Assembly: GCA_001316125.1 (NCBI GenBank) | Contig: BBCS01000002.1 | Span: forward strand, 124,001-188,000 | Reading direction: 5' to 3' | DNA: 64,000 nt | Source: Vulcanisaeta distributa JCM 11213 | Lineage (GTDB): Archaea > Thermoproteota > Thermoprotei > Thermoproteales > Thermocladiaceae | Part shown: positions 51,451 to 62,189 of the stretch, piece by piece | Position numbering within the stretch: the first letter of the stretch is position 1 | Layout of the letters: the number at the start of each line of letters is the position of its first letter | The notes under the pieces: generated by a model | The model's input: only the letters and a program-made list of their open reading frames with translations | Database searches by the model: none | Told to the model about the DNA's origin: nothing | Program-made: the position numbers and the translations under genes

Positions 51451-51542
51451 AATGTGAAATTATTACTAACTAAAATCAAATAAAGAAGCAATTTAACAGA
51501 TTAGAATACTTACTGAAATACCCTCATTATTAAATAGTTTTA

Positions 51543-52967
51543 ATGTCGCAGGGAGGACAATATTCTAAGGAAGAAATTGAGAGAGGTATTGCCAAAATTT
51601 ATCAGACCGTGCTTAGTACGAAGAATATAACCGCAAGGTACATAGCGGTAATAGCCCTGGCTTCCCTATGTTGATGCCTATGATTTCGCTGCATTCACGT
51701 TCGGTACGGCTGCCTTTAAGGCAACATTCCCATGGATGTCGCCATTTCTATTTGGCTTAGCCGTTGCGGCCGTTCAAATAGGCGCTACCGTCGGCGCTGT
51801 TGCCGGTGGTTGGTTAACGGATAGGCTTGGTAGGAGAACAATGTTCATACTAAACATGATATTATTTACGGTGATGGCCATTGGCGCTGGGCTTGCGCCG
51901 GATCCGTACACATTCACGGTATTTAGAATCCTACTTGGTTTTGCATTAGGCGCTGATACGGCAACTGGTTTCACGTACATTTTCGAGTATCTCGAGAGGA
52001 ATCAGAGATTATTCTGGAGCAACTTATGGCAACTCCAGTGGTACTTAATGTATCTAGTAACAATAGCCATAGTAGTTTTACCCCTATACTTCTATTTCCA
52101 CACGTTATTAACTCCATGGCTTTGGAGAACAACCATGATATTGGGTGGTGTCTTCGCCTTCATAATACTCATGCTCCGAGCACGAATACCTGAATCAGTT
52201 CTATGGCTTGCGTATAAAGGCCACTTAGCAACTGCCAAGAGAATATTAAAGCAGACTTACGGTATTGACCTGCCCGACGTACCAGACGTCGATATTGATT
52301 ATAGGGCAGTGGCTAGGGGGGGATTCAGGTCAGCGTTTAAGATATTCAGGTGGTCAAAGTGGAAGGAATTGGTTTATTCATTTAATGGTAACTTCGAACA
52401 AAGCATTGAGTTCTACACGTTTGGTTTCTATATGCCCTATATATTGTTAACCATGCATTTAGCGGGTAGTTTAGCTACGATTGAGGCTTCCGCAGTCTTT
52501 TACGGCGTGGGTGTCATTGCGGGAATAGCTGTGGCTTATTTAACTCCCAGGATAGGTACGAAGTCCCAATACGTATTAGGCGCGTTCTTAGCTGGGGTGT
52601 CCTTATTCGGATTAGCCCTTACCTTCCTTTATCACTGGCCATTATGGTTATTCGTACTGTGGGCCTCGGTATTCTACTTTGGTCACGTGATTGGGCCTGC
52701 AAGCCAAGGAATGACCTCCATAAATGCGGCATTTGGTGCAAGTGAGAGAGGTACGGCTGCTGGCTGGGGGTTATTTCTGGGTTAAGGCTGCGGCTGTCGT
52801 GGGTTCCTTCTGGGGGCCCATATTGGTTAGCGGCAATTGGTGCGCCTGGTGTAACAGAGGCCCTGGGAATTTATGCCTTGGCTACGGCCATACTAGGTTT
52901 AATCATAGGCTTTGATGCACGTAAGTATCACCCACCTGAACTTACTGAAGAGGTGAAAGCGCAATAA
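51543..52967 (+). CDS. MFS transporter, sugar-porter/carboxylate type (frameshifted)
   Basis: Major facilitator of about 475 residues. The N-terminal cytoplasmic helix (EEIERGIAKIYQTVLSTKNITARYIAVIALAS) leads to VDAYDFAAFTFG; the signature between helices 2 and 3 is GWLTDRLGRRTMF; RILLGFALGADTATGF follows. The second half starts after a long cytoplasmic loop (TYGIDLPDVPDVDIDYRAV). Breaks lie near 51671 and 52778 (TGG-GGT-TAT read with G5). It is the second MFS gene in this island and may take up a sugar or sugar acid for the enzymes downstream. Confidence 0.85.
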
Positions 52968-53071
52968 ACCTTATTTTACGTTTCTTAAAAACAAATTCAA
53001 ATTAATTTATTTTAATTCTTATTGACGTATAAGATTATGAATATAAATACCCATGTAAAAAATTAAGTCTA

Positions 53072-54084
53072 ATGGATATAAGGTTTTCTGAGATAATCCT
53101 GGAGGGTAGGCCTTCGTGGTTTTGGCGTGTTCTTAGGCAGGTTGGTGTTGAGTATGCCACGGGTGTCCTGCCTAGGTGGTTTACGGATTGGAGGCAGGTT
53201 GAGGAGGAGAGACCGTGGGATTACGGTCCTTTAATGAGGTATAAAAACATGCTTGAGGATAATGGTTTGAAATTGGTTATTATTGAGGATAATCCGCCGA
53301 TGGATGGTATTAGGTTTGGTATTCCCAGGGTTAGGGAGGAGGAGCTTGATAATGTGGCTAGGCTTATTGAGAATATGGGTAGGTTGGGCATTAAGATCTG
53401 GGTTTATAACTGGATGGCTGGTATTGGCTGGGCTAGGACTCATACGCATATTCCTGGTAGGATGGTATGTATGTGAGTGGTTTTAATTATAAGGATATTG
53501 AGGGTGCGCCGCCGCATAGGCTCGTTAAGGAGTACGGCATTGATGCAAATAGGCTTTGGGATAATCTGAAGAATTTCCTTGAGTATATCGTGCCGCTTGC
53601 TGAGCAGAGGGGGGGTGTTTACCTGGCTATGCATCCTGACGACCCGCCAATACCTGAGTTTAGGGGGGGTGTGCCTAGGATCATGAATAGTGTTGAGTCC
53701 TTCGAGAAGTTGGTTAGCCTTGTTAGGAGTGAGCATAATGGCATTACCTTCTGCATGGGTAATTTCACGCTCATGACTGATGACGTGCCTGGAGCCGTTA
53801 GGAGGTTGAAGGATAGGATTTACTTCGTCCACTTCAGGGATGTGAAGGGTGATAGGTATAATTTTGTTGAGACATTAATTGGTGAGGGTAAGACTGACCT
53901 AGTCGAAGCCGCCAGGGCGATGCTTGAGATAGGTCATGAATGGTATATAAGGGTTGATCACACACCAACTCTTGAGGGCGACACCGAATTGGGTGCCGCG
54001 GGCTATAATTACCTCGGTAGGCTCTACACGATTGGTTATATTAAGGGTTTGTTCACGGCCGTGGCTAAGCAAATGAACAAGTGA
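53072..54084 (+). CDS. Mannonate dehydratase-like / sugar-phosphate isomerase-like TIM barrel (frameshifted)
   Basis: TIM-barrel enzyme of about 337 residues resembling D-mannonate dehydratase UxuA. Seen in order: [80 protein letters not shown]...[36 protein letters not shown], and [13 protein letters not shown]. These metal-site histidines and acids fit UxuA. One G is probably lost near 53462 (AGGGATGG seen as AGGATGG). With UxaA-like and KdaD-like enzymes nearby, a role in hexuronate or related sugar-acid breakdown is likely. Confidence 0.75.
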
Positions 54085-54109
54085 CGGAAGTATTGAGTCG
54101 CTAAAAGAA

Positions 54110-54584
54110 TTAAATTCTATTCTTCAATCTATCCCTTATGAAGTTAATAACCTCACTACGTCCTTCCTTACCAATTCCTCGCTTGAGTACCTCGATACTT
54201 CGCTATCTCTGTCAAGACCGTTGTACTGAAATTCGTGCAAATTTAGAGCTATTTCTACGTAGAGCCTGAGCTCCTTATCGCCTATTATTGAGGCCACTTC
54301 CCTGAGTCTTGAGCTTGGCATAATGGCTATTAACCAATCAACCCTATTAACCACCTTATTCGGACCCAACCTCCTAACACCTGGATAATGCTTCGCTAAT
54401 TCCTCCCTATAATCAACGGCTAGCCCGGCTACGTAGGCCTTAATGGCTTGAAATGCCTTACCAGCCGCATTTCTTAATAACCCATTCTGAAGAAATCTCT
54501 CGGCTAATTCGGCTTCGTAGAACGCTCCCTGAACCTATCCTCTTGGTACCTCCTTGCGTCTATCCAGGGCTTTGTAATCTCCAT
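54110..54584 (-). CDS. PaREP1-like family protein (frameshifted)
   Basis: The reconstructed product, about 157 residues, begins MEITKPWIDARRYQEDRF and continues AELAERFLQNGLLRNAAGKAFQAIKAYVAGLAVDYREELAKHYPG, the helical hallmark of crenarchaeal PaREP1-related families, then RVDWLIAIMPSSRLREVASIIGDKELRLYVEIALNLHEFQYNG. Frame changes near 54520, 54375 and 54145. Function unknown; the HEPN-like fold suggests a nucleotide-linked role. Two more PaREP1 genes follow within 2 kb. Confidence 0.65.
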
Positions 54585-54625
54585 GAATGCTCAGCAGTAT
54601 AGTCGGTGCAGGTTAAATTAAATCC

Positions 54626-55105
54626 TTAGGTCCCGAGGGCCTTCTTGGTGTTTGTTACTAGGTTTTCAACGAGCCTTAGGTAATTCGATAAGTCACCCAC
54701 GCTAAACTTAGCCTCATGAAAGCCCCAGACATGAAGTACGTAGCCGGCCGCCCAACCCGTTGCAACCCAATCACCGAGTATTGAGGCAAGGGTGTTGCTG
54801 GCCATGCCGAGTAGGTACGTGTACCACCGACCCTCCTTAATAGCCTGCTGGTGTTCAGGTATATTATATCTTTCGGCTAGAGCCTTGATGCATTCCTCAG
54901 CGGCTTTATATGCCTTCTCGCTGGCTTGCACGGCATCGCCCTTCCTCATATATTCCTTAGCCTCATTTAGATATTTCTCGGCGAGTTCAAGCCTAATCCT
55001 AATAGCGGTTGATGGGTCGTTCCTGCCAATGGCGCTTATTAAGAGGTCAATTATGTCTATGCCCTTTTCCTTGGCTGCCTTAATTAACTCCTCGGGTATT
55101 TCCAT
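54626..55105 (-). CDS. PaREP1-family protein (intact)
   Basis: 159 residues, intact. MEIPEELIKAAKEKGIDIIDLLISAIG, RLELAEKYLNEAKEYMRKGDAVQASEKAYKAAEECIKALAERY, then GDWVATGWAAGYVLHVWGFHEAKFS. This is the best preserved of the PaREP1-type genes here, and pairs closely with the damaged copy at 43298-43772. It is just downstream of the KdaD-like gene on the same strand. The role of the family is not established. Confidence 0.82.
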   Translation of the reverse strand: MEIPEELIKAAKEKGIDIIDLLISAIGRNDPSTAIRIRLELAEKYLNEAKEYMRKGDAVQASEKAYKAAEECIKALAERYNIPEHQQAIKEGRWYTYLLGMASNTLASILGDWVATGWAAGYVLHVWGFHEAKFSVGDLSNYLRLVENLVTNTKKALGT

Positions 55106-55128
55106 TATGTAATTTTTAATCCCTATTT

Positions 55129-56014
55129 TTATTTACCTAACTTTATCACCGGCGTTCTTTGCGTTCCTAGCTTTGTTATTGATATTTCGACTATGTCGCC
55201 ATGAATTAGGGTTATGGGTCTTGGTGGTATTATTGCTGTTCCTGTTGATAGTAATGTTCCGTCAGGAACAGTATTATCCCTGATTAAGTACTTTATTTGT
55301 TCCTCAATTTTCCTCCTCATCTTAGACGTGCTTATGCTACCCTCAAATATTACTGAGCCACCCCTTATTATCCTCATGCTGATGGTTAAGTTATATGGAT
55401 TACTAACCTCATCAGGCGTCACTAGGAATGGCCCAATGGCGCAGGATCCATTATAAATCTTCGACTGCGGCAGGTAAAGTGGGTTTTGAGCCTCCAAGTC
55501 CCTTGCCGATACATCGTCACTAATTGTATAAGCCAATACTTTACCGCTTGAGTCTATCACAACGCCAAGTTCAGGCTCAGGTAGTGTCCACTCAGAGTCG
55601 CTCCTGATGGTTATTGGTTCGCCATGGCCAACGCACCTATTAGCCGTGCCCTTAAAGAAGATCTCCGGCCTCTCAGCGTCGTAAACAAGCTCGTAGATCG
55701 TCCTCCCCCCCCTTATCATAGCCACATCCTCCTCACTATACCTAGCCCTGGCAACCTCATAAACAATGCCACTACCCCCCCAGACCTCAGGTGGGTCGTA
55801 TGGCTTCGTAAACCTAAGCCCCCCCTGTACGTATAATCCCTAATCAATAGCTCATCAACATTGACATTAACCTCGGGACCAAGCGGCACCCCCCCTTGCC
55901 CTCTGAGTGGAGTTTTAGTGCTGTGATTGAGTCGCTTAGTAATACGTAAACCCTGTCATTAATCATTACGAAGTTCCCTACCCAACCACCGTTGATGAGT
56001 CTGAAGATTTTCAT
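55129..56014 (-). CDS. 2-keto-3-deoxy-D-arabinonate dehydratase-like (FAH superfamily), frameshifted
   Basis: Closely resembles the Sulfolobus KdaD enzyme, which converts 2-keto-3-deoxy-pentonate to 2,5-dioxopentanoate. The N-terminus MKIFRLINGGWVGNF, TKPYDPPEVWGSGIVYEVARARYSEEDVA, RPEIFFKGTANRCVGHGEPI, SEWTLPEPELGVVID (metal Glu pair), YTISDDVSARDLEAQNPLYLPQSKIY and KMRRKIEEQIKYLIRDN all match the family in order. Two G7 tracts (55808, 55892) should be G5 and break the N-terminal frame. About 295 residues. With the adjacent enolase-superfamily dehydratase and aldose dehydrogenase it fits an oxidative pentose pathway. Confidence 0.86.
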
Positions 56015-56114
56015 ACATTCACTATGAATTTCAGAGCCATTTATGCATTATATATAACATGGTTTAATTGCGTGATGCGTTAAGCTAATTTTCTGCCACT
56101 ATTACCTTTACCTA

Positions 56115-56588
56115 ATGCAGAGCCTATTGGAATTATTAAGTGAGATTGCCAAGAAGAGGGACTTAAGCCCTGAGCTCTATTTGGCTGAGTTAATAAGTAG
56201 GGATTTAGATCCTAAGGATCGGGTAAGTATTTATTTGAAGATTCACAGTGAATTACTTAACGAGGCTGAGAAGGAATACGCGGATAATGACCTTGTGCAG
56301 GCCGGCGAGAAGTATTGGGGGGGTGCCGTGGTGGCGTTACTTAATGCCATTGCCGAATTAAAGGGTTGGGAACACTTCAGTCATAGGGATTATGCAATAA
56401 TAATTGAGAGACTCGCTGATGAGTTTAATGACGATGAATTAAGGACCTTATTTGACTCCGTAGAGAAACTTCATGCAAATTTTTGCCATAACTTTCTTGA
56501 TAGGAGTGGCTTTAATTTACGTAGAGATAGGGCCCTTGCACTTATTAAAAGACTGAGTGAGTACATGGCGAGGTTAAAGGGTGACTAA
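56115..56588 (+). CDS. PaREP1-family protein
   Basis: 157 residues, intact, of the canonical PaREP1 type: IHSELLNEAEKEYADNDLVQAGEKYWGGAVVALLNAIAELKGWEHFSHRDYAIIIERLADEF, then a helical tail with LFDSVEKLHANFCHNFLD. A G7 tract near 56317 places Gly-Gly after YW where relatives usually have one Gly. It is divergent from the KdaD-like gene across about 100 bases containing TTATATATAA. Function unknown. Confidence 0.8.
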   Translation: MQSLLELLSEIAKKRDLSPELYLAELISRDLDPKDRVSIYLKIHSELLNEAEKEYADNDLVQAGEKYWGGAVVALLNAIAELKGWEHFSHRDYAIIIERLADEFNDDELRTLFDSVEKLHANFCHNFLDRSGFNLRRDRALALIKRLSEYMARLKGD

Positions 56589-56594
56589 TGATTA

Positions 56595-57752
56595 TTAAGT
56601 AATGTACCTTCTCAATTTCTCCTCATTTATCTCAATACCCAGCCCTGGCCTATTGGGTATTTCCACATCGTCCCCCCCTTAAACACCTCCACTGGTTCAT
56701 TGGTCGTATCGTAGGCCAGTGGATTCCTCTCAACATAGTAGTATTCGTACGTTGGTGTGAAGGTTATGTGGCTTGGTAGTGATGCTATGAATTGCAGTGT
56801 CGCGGCCCTGCACATGGCTCCCGATAATCCCACGTGGAATGTCATGGGTATGCCGAAGGCATCTGCCAGCGCCGCTATTCTCATGGCCTCTGTTATACCA
56901 CCGATCCTGGCTATGTCCGGCATTGCAATGTCCACAGCCTCCCTAATCATGAACTCAAGCCACTGGTACTTAGTGAATAGTGTCTCGGCGGCGGCTATAG
57001 GTATGTCGAGGGCTTGGCAACCCTTGAGTAAGCCTCAATATTGTCGGGTGGTACAGGCTCCTCGAACCAGAGTACGTCGTACTTCTCGAGCATCCTACCG
57101 ACCTTAATGGCCGTGGACACATTATAAGCGGTGTTGGCGTCAACCATAATCTCGACCTCACTACCCAATGAGTCCCTTATAGCCTTAATCACGGCCTTGT
57201 CCATGTCATAGCCCCTACCAATCTTAACCTTAACGTACCTAAACCCCTCCTGAACTAACCTCTCAACCTCCTTAACCGTGTCTTCAGGACTCATGAAGAG
57301 TACGGATGATGCGTAGGCCTTGACCCTATCCCTAAAGGCACCACCGATCAATTTATACACTGGCTTCCCGAGGTACTTACTTGATGTCCCATAGGCTAGG
57401 TCGACCCCCAGATAGGGCTTCCACGTAATAACCGGCATAATGCCCGCGGATCCTCATTGCGGAGAATAGCTGTTCCCAGAGGACTTCGCTGTCCAGTGGG
57501 TCTTTGCCGATAAGCATGGGCTTGAATAAACTATTAATGACTGAGGCTGCGGCTTCAGGGGGGGCCTCCCTAGCAATCGCCTCACCCCCCCAGCCAATTA
57601 ACCCCCCCTCATCAGTCACTACCTTAACGTAAACCGCCGTGAAGCCATGACTAATCCTTGAAGCAACATCCTCATAAAACCCCCCTAAAACCCGTGACGG
57701 GTTTGCCAACGTAAGCCTTAGCCACGTATGCAGTAACGTCGGTTATCCTCAT
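56595..57752 (-). CDS. Enolase-superfamily sugar-acid dehydratase (frameshifted)
   Basis: Mandelate-racemase-group dehydratase of about 383 residues, probably acting on an aldonate such as arabinonate, xylonate, gluconate or galactonate. It has RISHGFTAVYVKVVTDEG in the capping domain, GVDLAYGTSSKYLGKPVYKLIGG, the catalytic KxK (RYVKVKIGRGYD), metal ligands in IMVDANTAY, WFEEPVPPDN and AAAETLFT, and the HVG His. Breaks near 57680, 57420, 57015 and 56676 (AAG-GGG-GAC needs G5 but has G7). The product of aldose dehydrogenase next door would be its substrate, and the KdaD-like enzyme would use its product if the sugar is a pentose. Confidence 0.85.
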
Positions 57753-57921
57753 ACGAATCCCACAATATTGCCTATAAGAATCTTTATAACCTATTATACT
57801 TACTCATTTTATACATTATACGCATTGTGTTCCCGTAAAATCGCATGCCCATGCATTGAGTGGTAAAATATGCGCTGTCTTGCCTTTTAGTGGGGGGGGA
57901 GCAGGGTTTATAATGAGAGTT

Positions 57922-58970
57922 TTATGAGGGGATTATCTCTAGTACGGTCTTTATATCATCGTGTGTCCATGTATAGGCCTCCTGGTAATTACTTAGGCTT
58001 GCCCTTTTCGTTATTAATTTGGCAGGCCAATTACTGAATTCCTCCTTAGCCCTCCTCAGGTGTTCTAGCGCCATCTCGAAGTGTTTGATCCCGGCGTTTA
58101 CAGAGCCTGCAATAACCTTATTGTTAAGTACTACGTTGGTCATTAACTCGCCAAGATTATTTAGTGAGCCGCCGCTTGGGTATACACCCAGTAAGACGTA
58201 CACGCCATTCGGCGCCACATGCCTGAACCCCCCCTCATTAACCACCTGTGGCGCACCAGTTGCCTCAATGACTATGTCAAACTCACCACTTATCTGCTCA
58301 ATCGCGGAATCCACGTATACACCACCCAACTCCTTAACGAGCTTAGCCTTCAGGCTATCTGGTGGTCTCGTGGCAGTCGTTACTGTGCTCAGGCCCATCA
58401 GCCTAAGTACCATCGTGGCTAGTAAGCCACGGGCCCGGCGCCAAGTATCAATGCGGTCTTCGGCTTCCAGTCAAACCTCGATTGCCCAAGCCTCATCGCC
58501 ATGTCAATGCCCTTCTCAACCACCGAGAGGGGGTTCAGTAAGCACTGCGATGTCGACGACCTCCTTCGGCACCTTGACCAGGTACTTGGCATCAGTGACC
58601 GAGTACTCGGCTGCGTGGCCATGCAATCCCCCCCAGATGCCATGCTCAAGGTAATGACCAACTGGGCAGAAGTCCACGGGTAGGTCGCAATTAAGTGGTC
58701 TTCTCACTGTTGGTACTACGATATCGCCAACACCCACATTATCAACACCATCACCAAGCTCCACAACCTCAGCCACAGCCTCATGACCAAGGATTAGGTA
58801 TTGACTGCCTCGGGCGCTTGCCGTACCTGCTCGATTATCTCCTTATCCGTACCACAAACACCAACCCTAATTGGCTTGAGTAGGACTTGACCCTTGCTAG
58901 GGCTTGGCTTAGGGACCTCCATTAATCTGAGGGACTCCGGTACGCCAGGTATGACTGTAACTGCCTTCAT
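57922..58970 (-). CDS. Aldose (glucose-type) dehydrogenase, zinc MDR family (frameshifted)
   Basis: NAD(P)-dependent medium-chain dehydrogenase like the Sulfolobus broad-range glucose/aldose dehydrogenase, about 345 residues. N-terminus [14 protein letters not shown], catalytic zinc Cys in [46 protein letters not shown], Rossmann [12 protein letters not shown] and [13 protein letters not shown]. Structural-zinc cysteines are reduced (two Cys in that loop). Frame changes near 58800, 58525 and 58425. TATA-like TTTATATAA at 58991-59000 is 21-30 bases before ATG 58970. It precedes the sugar-acid dehydratase on the same strand. Confidence 0.85.
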
Positions 58971-58990
58971 ATGGTTATGTATAGGGTGCT

Positions 58991-59000
58991 TATATAAATG
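58991..59000 (-). promoter_or_regulatory. TATA box of the aldose dehydrogenase operon
   Basis: Minus-strand CATTTATATA lies 21-30 bases before ATG 58970, fitting a leaderless transcript that could continue into the enolase-superfamily dehydratase. Confidence 0.5.
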
Positions 59001-59048
59001 TTTTAGAAACTGAGGTTTTACGTGATTTACGACTTGAGTTTGAGGTGA

Positions 59049-61023
59049 TTAGGGCCCCTTCATCAGTATTATCTTCTCATCCTTATCCTTCAGTATCTTC
59101 TTGACTGCGTCGTAAACCTCATCAACGAATATCGGCCTCCCCGTGACTTTAACAACCCTGTGCTTAATCTCTATGCCCGTCTTCTCCCTAATGACACCGG
59201 CGGCCTGGGCTTCATAGTTTGACTCAACATCAATTATTAACTGGCCCTTACTCAGCACATTCTTCACGAACTCGCTTGGGAATGGTATGAACATCTTAAG
59301 CTGTAGGAAGTTAACCCTGTAACCCTCCCTGTTCAACATATTCATTACATCTAGCAGGACACCCTTTGTTGATCCCCCAGCCAACCAAGGTTATATCTGC
59401 GCTCTCTGGTCCGTAGAGCCTAACCTTGTCCGTGATTGGTATTTCCCTATCCGCAAGCTCGAGCTTACCCATCCTCTTCTCATACATCTCCGTCCTAGTG
59501 ACTGGATCCTCCGTTATGTGGCCAAACTCATCATGCTCATCACCGGTTAACCAGAATATTGGTCCTAACCAGGTATTGACCTTGGCGATACTCCATCCTT
59601 CGTAATCCTGAACCTCCTATAGTCATTCTCATCCTTAGTCACGATTAAGCCCCCTATCAATCTTGAGGTCCTCTTGTCAATGTCCCAGATGACCGTTGAG
59701 TATGAATTGGCGAGGGTCTTATCGACTAGGTGGAAGACAGGCATTTGATACCTCTCGGCCCAGTTAAGGGCTTTGAACGCATCCTCAATCGCCTCCCTAT
59801 GGTCTCCGGATGAAATTACAATCCTCGGGAATTCGCCGTGGCCCATGTGCATTACGAACCTAAGGTCCGACTGGCTATTCCTCGTCGCCATTCCAGTGCT
59901 TGGTCCAGCCCTCTGGTAGTGCGTTATCACGACGGGCACCTCGTTCATCCCCGCGAAGCCCGTGCCCTCAACCATCAGGCTTAATCCAGGTCCTGACGTA
60001 GCCGTGGCAGCCCTGGCACCTGCTATCCGGCGCTATCGCCATGTTTATGGCCGATATCTCATCCTCGGTCTGAACAACCACAATGCCGGCCTTCTCAAGG
60101 GCCTTGGTCTCCTCAGTGACTGGGTCAAGGCTAACAATGTTGTGAGCCTCTATGAAGAATGATTCATCAGCCGCAGGCGTTATTGGGTAGTAGGTCTGGA
60201 ATCTGAGACCGCCGAGTATCTTGCCTATTGCCACTGCCTCATTTCCATTAACGATTATTGCCTTAACATCCCTCTTTATTGGCGGTAGTGATATGCCCGT
60301 CTTAATCGGCTTTGCGTAGTCATAAACCACCTCCACAATGGCCTTATTATACTCGAGAAGCTTACCCCTCCTACCCGTGAATACATCCTCAAGGCCCTTA
60401 AACACGTAATCGATGGGTAGGCCCATTATTGCGGTTGAGTATGCAGTCATAACCACGTTTGAGTACCTGCCAATTAATGAAGGTAGGTCAATGTCATGAA
60501 GCCTCTTCTTAACCTCCTGGAGTAGGTCCGCATAGTGCATGGTTAATACATTAACCCCATTACTCCTCAGGTAATCAATGACTCCCTTAACCGTGGGTTC
60601 AATACCAGCCTTACTGAAGAATTCCCTTAACCTATCCTTCAACTCATCCTCCATGTACTGCAGTTGGTCGAGCCTCGTGTTGAATGTGGAGGTGTCTACT
60701 ATCACGTAACCACCACGCTTAACATCCTGGAAGTGCGTAAACACTGACTCTGCATCGAGGGCCACTAGCATGTCTATGGAGCTTAGTAGGCCTCCCCCCC
60801 TGGGCTCGTCGCTGACCCTAACCATGAAGTAGCTATGCCTACCCTTAATGTTTGAGAAGTACTCCCTATCACCAATTACGTAATAACCAGCCCTGGCCAC
60901 AGCCCTCATGAAGACGTTAGCGCCGGTGTCAATACCGCCACCCTGTGGTCCACCAATAACCCACATTATGTCCGTAGGCATTACACTAAGCCTCTGAGAC
61001 CTATTTATTAAGCCTTCTCCCAT
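59049..61023 (-). CDS. 2-oxoacid:ferredoxin oxidoreductase, fused gamma-alpha subunit (frameshifted)
   Basis: Large subunit of a crenarchaeal two-subunit 2-oxoacid:ferredoxin oxidoreductase, about 650 residues. The gamma part comes first (VIGGPQGGGIDTGANVFMRAVARAGYYV, FSNIKGRHSYF), then the alpha part with the conserved YPITP motif in QTYYPITPAADESF, EDEISAINMAIAA, EVPVVITHYQRAGPSTGMATR and DKTLANSYS. Breaks near 60000, 59570 and 59385; the repaired region reads GPIFWLTGDEHDEFGHI. The ThDP-binding beta subunit, normally next in the operon, is not found at either side. Confidence 0.9.
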
Positions 61024-61116
61024 TGTAGAATATGTATTGATCCTGTAAACCTAAATCCACGTAGTTAATTCAATGAAATGCTACATTATTCAAATGAATT
61101 AATGAGTACTGATGAA

Positions 61117-62134
61117 TTAAGGTTTAATAAGTATCTTCCCAATCCTGGAATTATTTCTCATAAATTCCAACGCATCACCGAACCTTTCTAATGGGTAAGT
61201 AGCAGCTATCACAGGCTTAACCAAACCCTTACTCAGTATTTTGAGGGTTTCAGCTACGTCAGACCTATTCGACCTAACATTACCGATCATCACTACGTCC
61301 TTCATAATCAGATAGCCAAGCCTTAATTGGTATGTCTCGTCAGGGTTCACATTACCAATAATTATTACACGACCTCCAGAGCGTAGGCTCCTTAATGATT
61401 CCTCAATCGTCGGCGTACCCACAGTCTCAATTACTATGTCTGCGCCAAGGCCGTTCGTTAAATCCTTAATAACCTTACTAAACCTCTGCTCGGTAACAAC
61501 ATCATCCGCAAACTGCCTAATGAACCTGGCCTTATCTGGGGGGGATCTCGTGACGGCTATTACCCTGGCGCCAGGGCCTTGGCTAATTGAACCGCGTGAA
61601 TACCAACACCGCCACTCGCCCCCCCGGTCACAACCACGGTCTCCCCCCCATACGTCAACCCCCCCGCCCTTTTGAGACCCTTATAAACCATGGCTATGAC
61701 ACAGGGTGTGAATGCAGCTAGCTCGTCAGGAACTCCATTGGGCACCCTAACCAGTGCATTACCTGATACCCTGGCATACTCTGCAAAGAATCCGTCAACA
61801 TTCTCACCATAACTAAGCGCATTGATGCAGTATGAGTCAAGACCGCGCATGCAGAATTCACAGGTTCCATCGGGCTCGTGGAGTAGTGGTACAACCCTAT
61901 CACCTGGCTTGAACCTGGGGGTCCTTCGATTCTACCACAACGCCGACAGCCTCATGACCCAAGATGACGGGGGTACTTCATGCGTGGGTAATAGCCAGCC
62001 AATTGGAGTAGGTCGCGGTAGCACAATGCCGCATGACTTATCTTTATCAGGACATCACCATCATTAAGCCTTGGCATTGGTACATCACGCACCTCGTACT
62101 TACCCCCCCTCTCATAAACAACAACCGCCCTCAT
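61117..62134 (-). CDS. Zinc MDR oxidoreductase resembling acryloyl-CoA reductase (frameshifted)
   Basis: Medium-chain dehydrogenase/reductase of about 337 residues. The N-terminal half, HAALCYRDLLQLAGYYPRMKYP and GTCEFCMRGLDSYC, and the second half, VYKGLKRAG, VVTGASGGVGIHAVQLAKALGA and RLGYLIMKDVVMIGN, closely follow the archaeal acryloyl-CoA reductase of Sulfolobales. That enzyme serves the 3-hydroxypropionate route, but other enoyl or alcohol substrates are possible. Breaks near 61960-61985, 61915 and 61575. Four C7 tracts near 61620-61670. Confidence 0.8.
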
Positions 62135-62189
62135 TAATTGATAGTGGGATTACCGCATTTTAAGGAATCCCCCCCTGAAAACCAACTAC

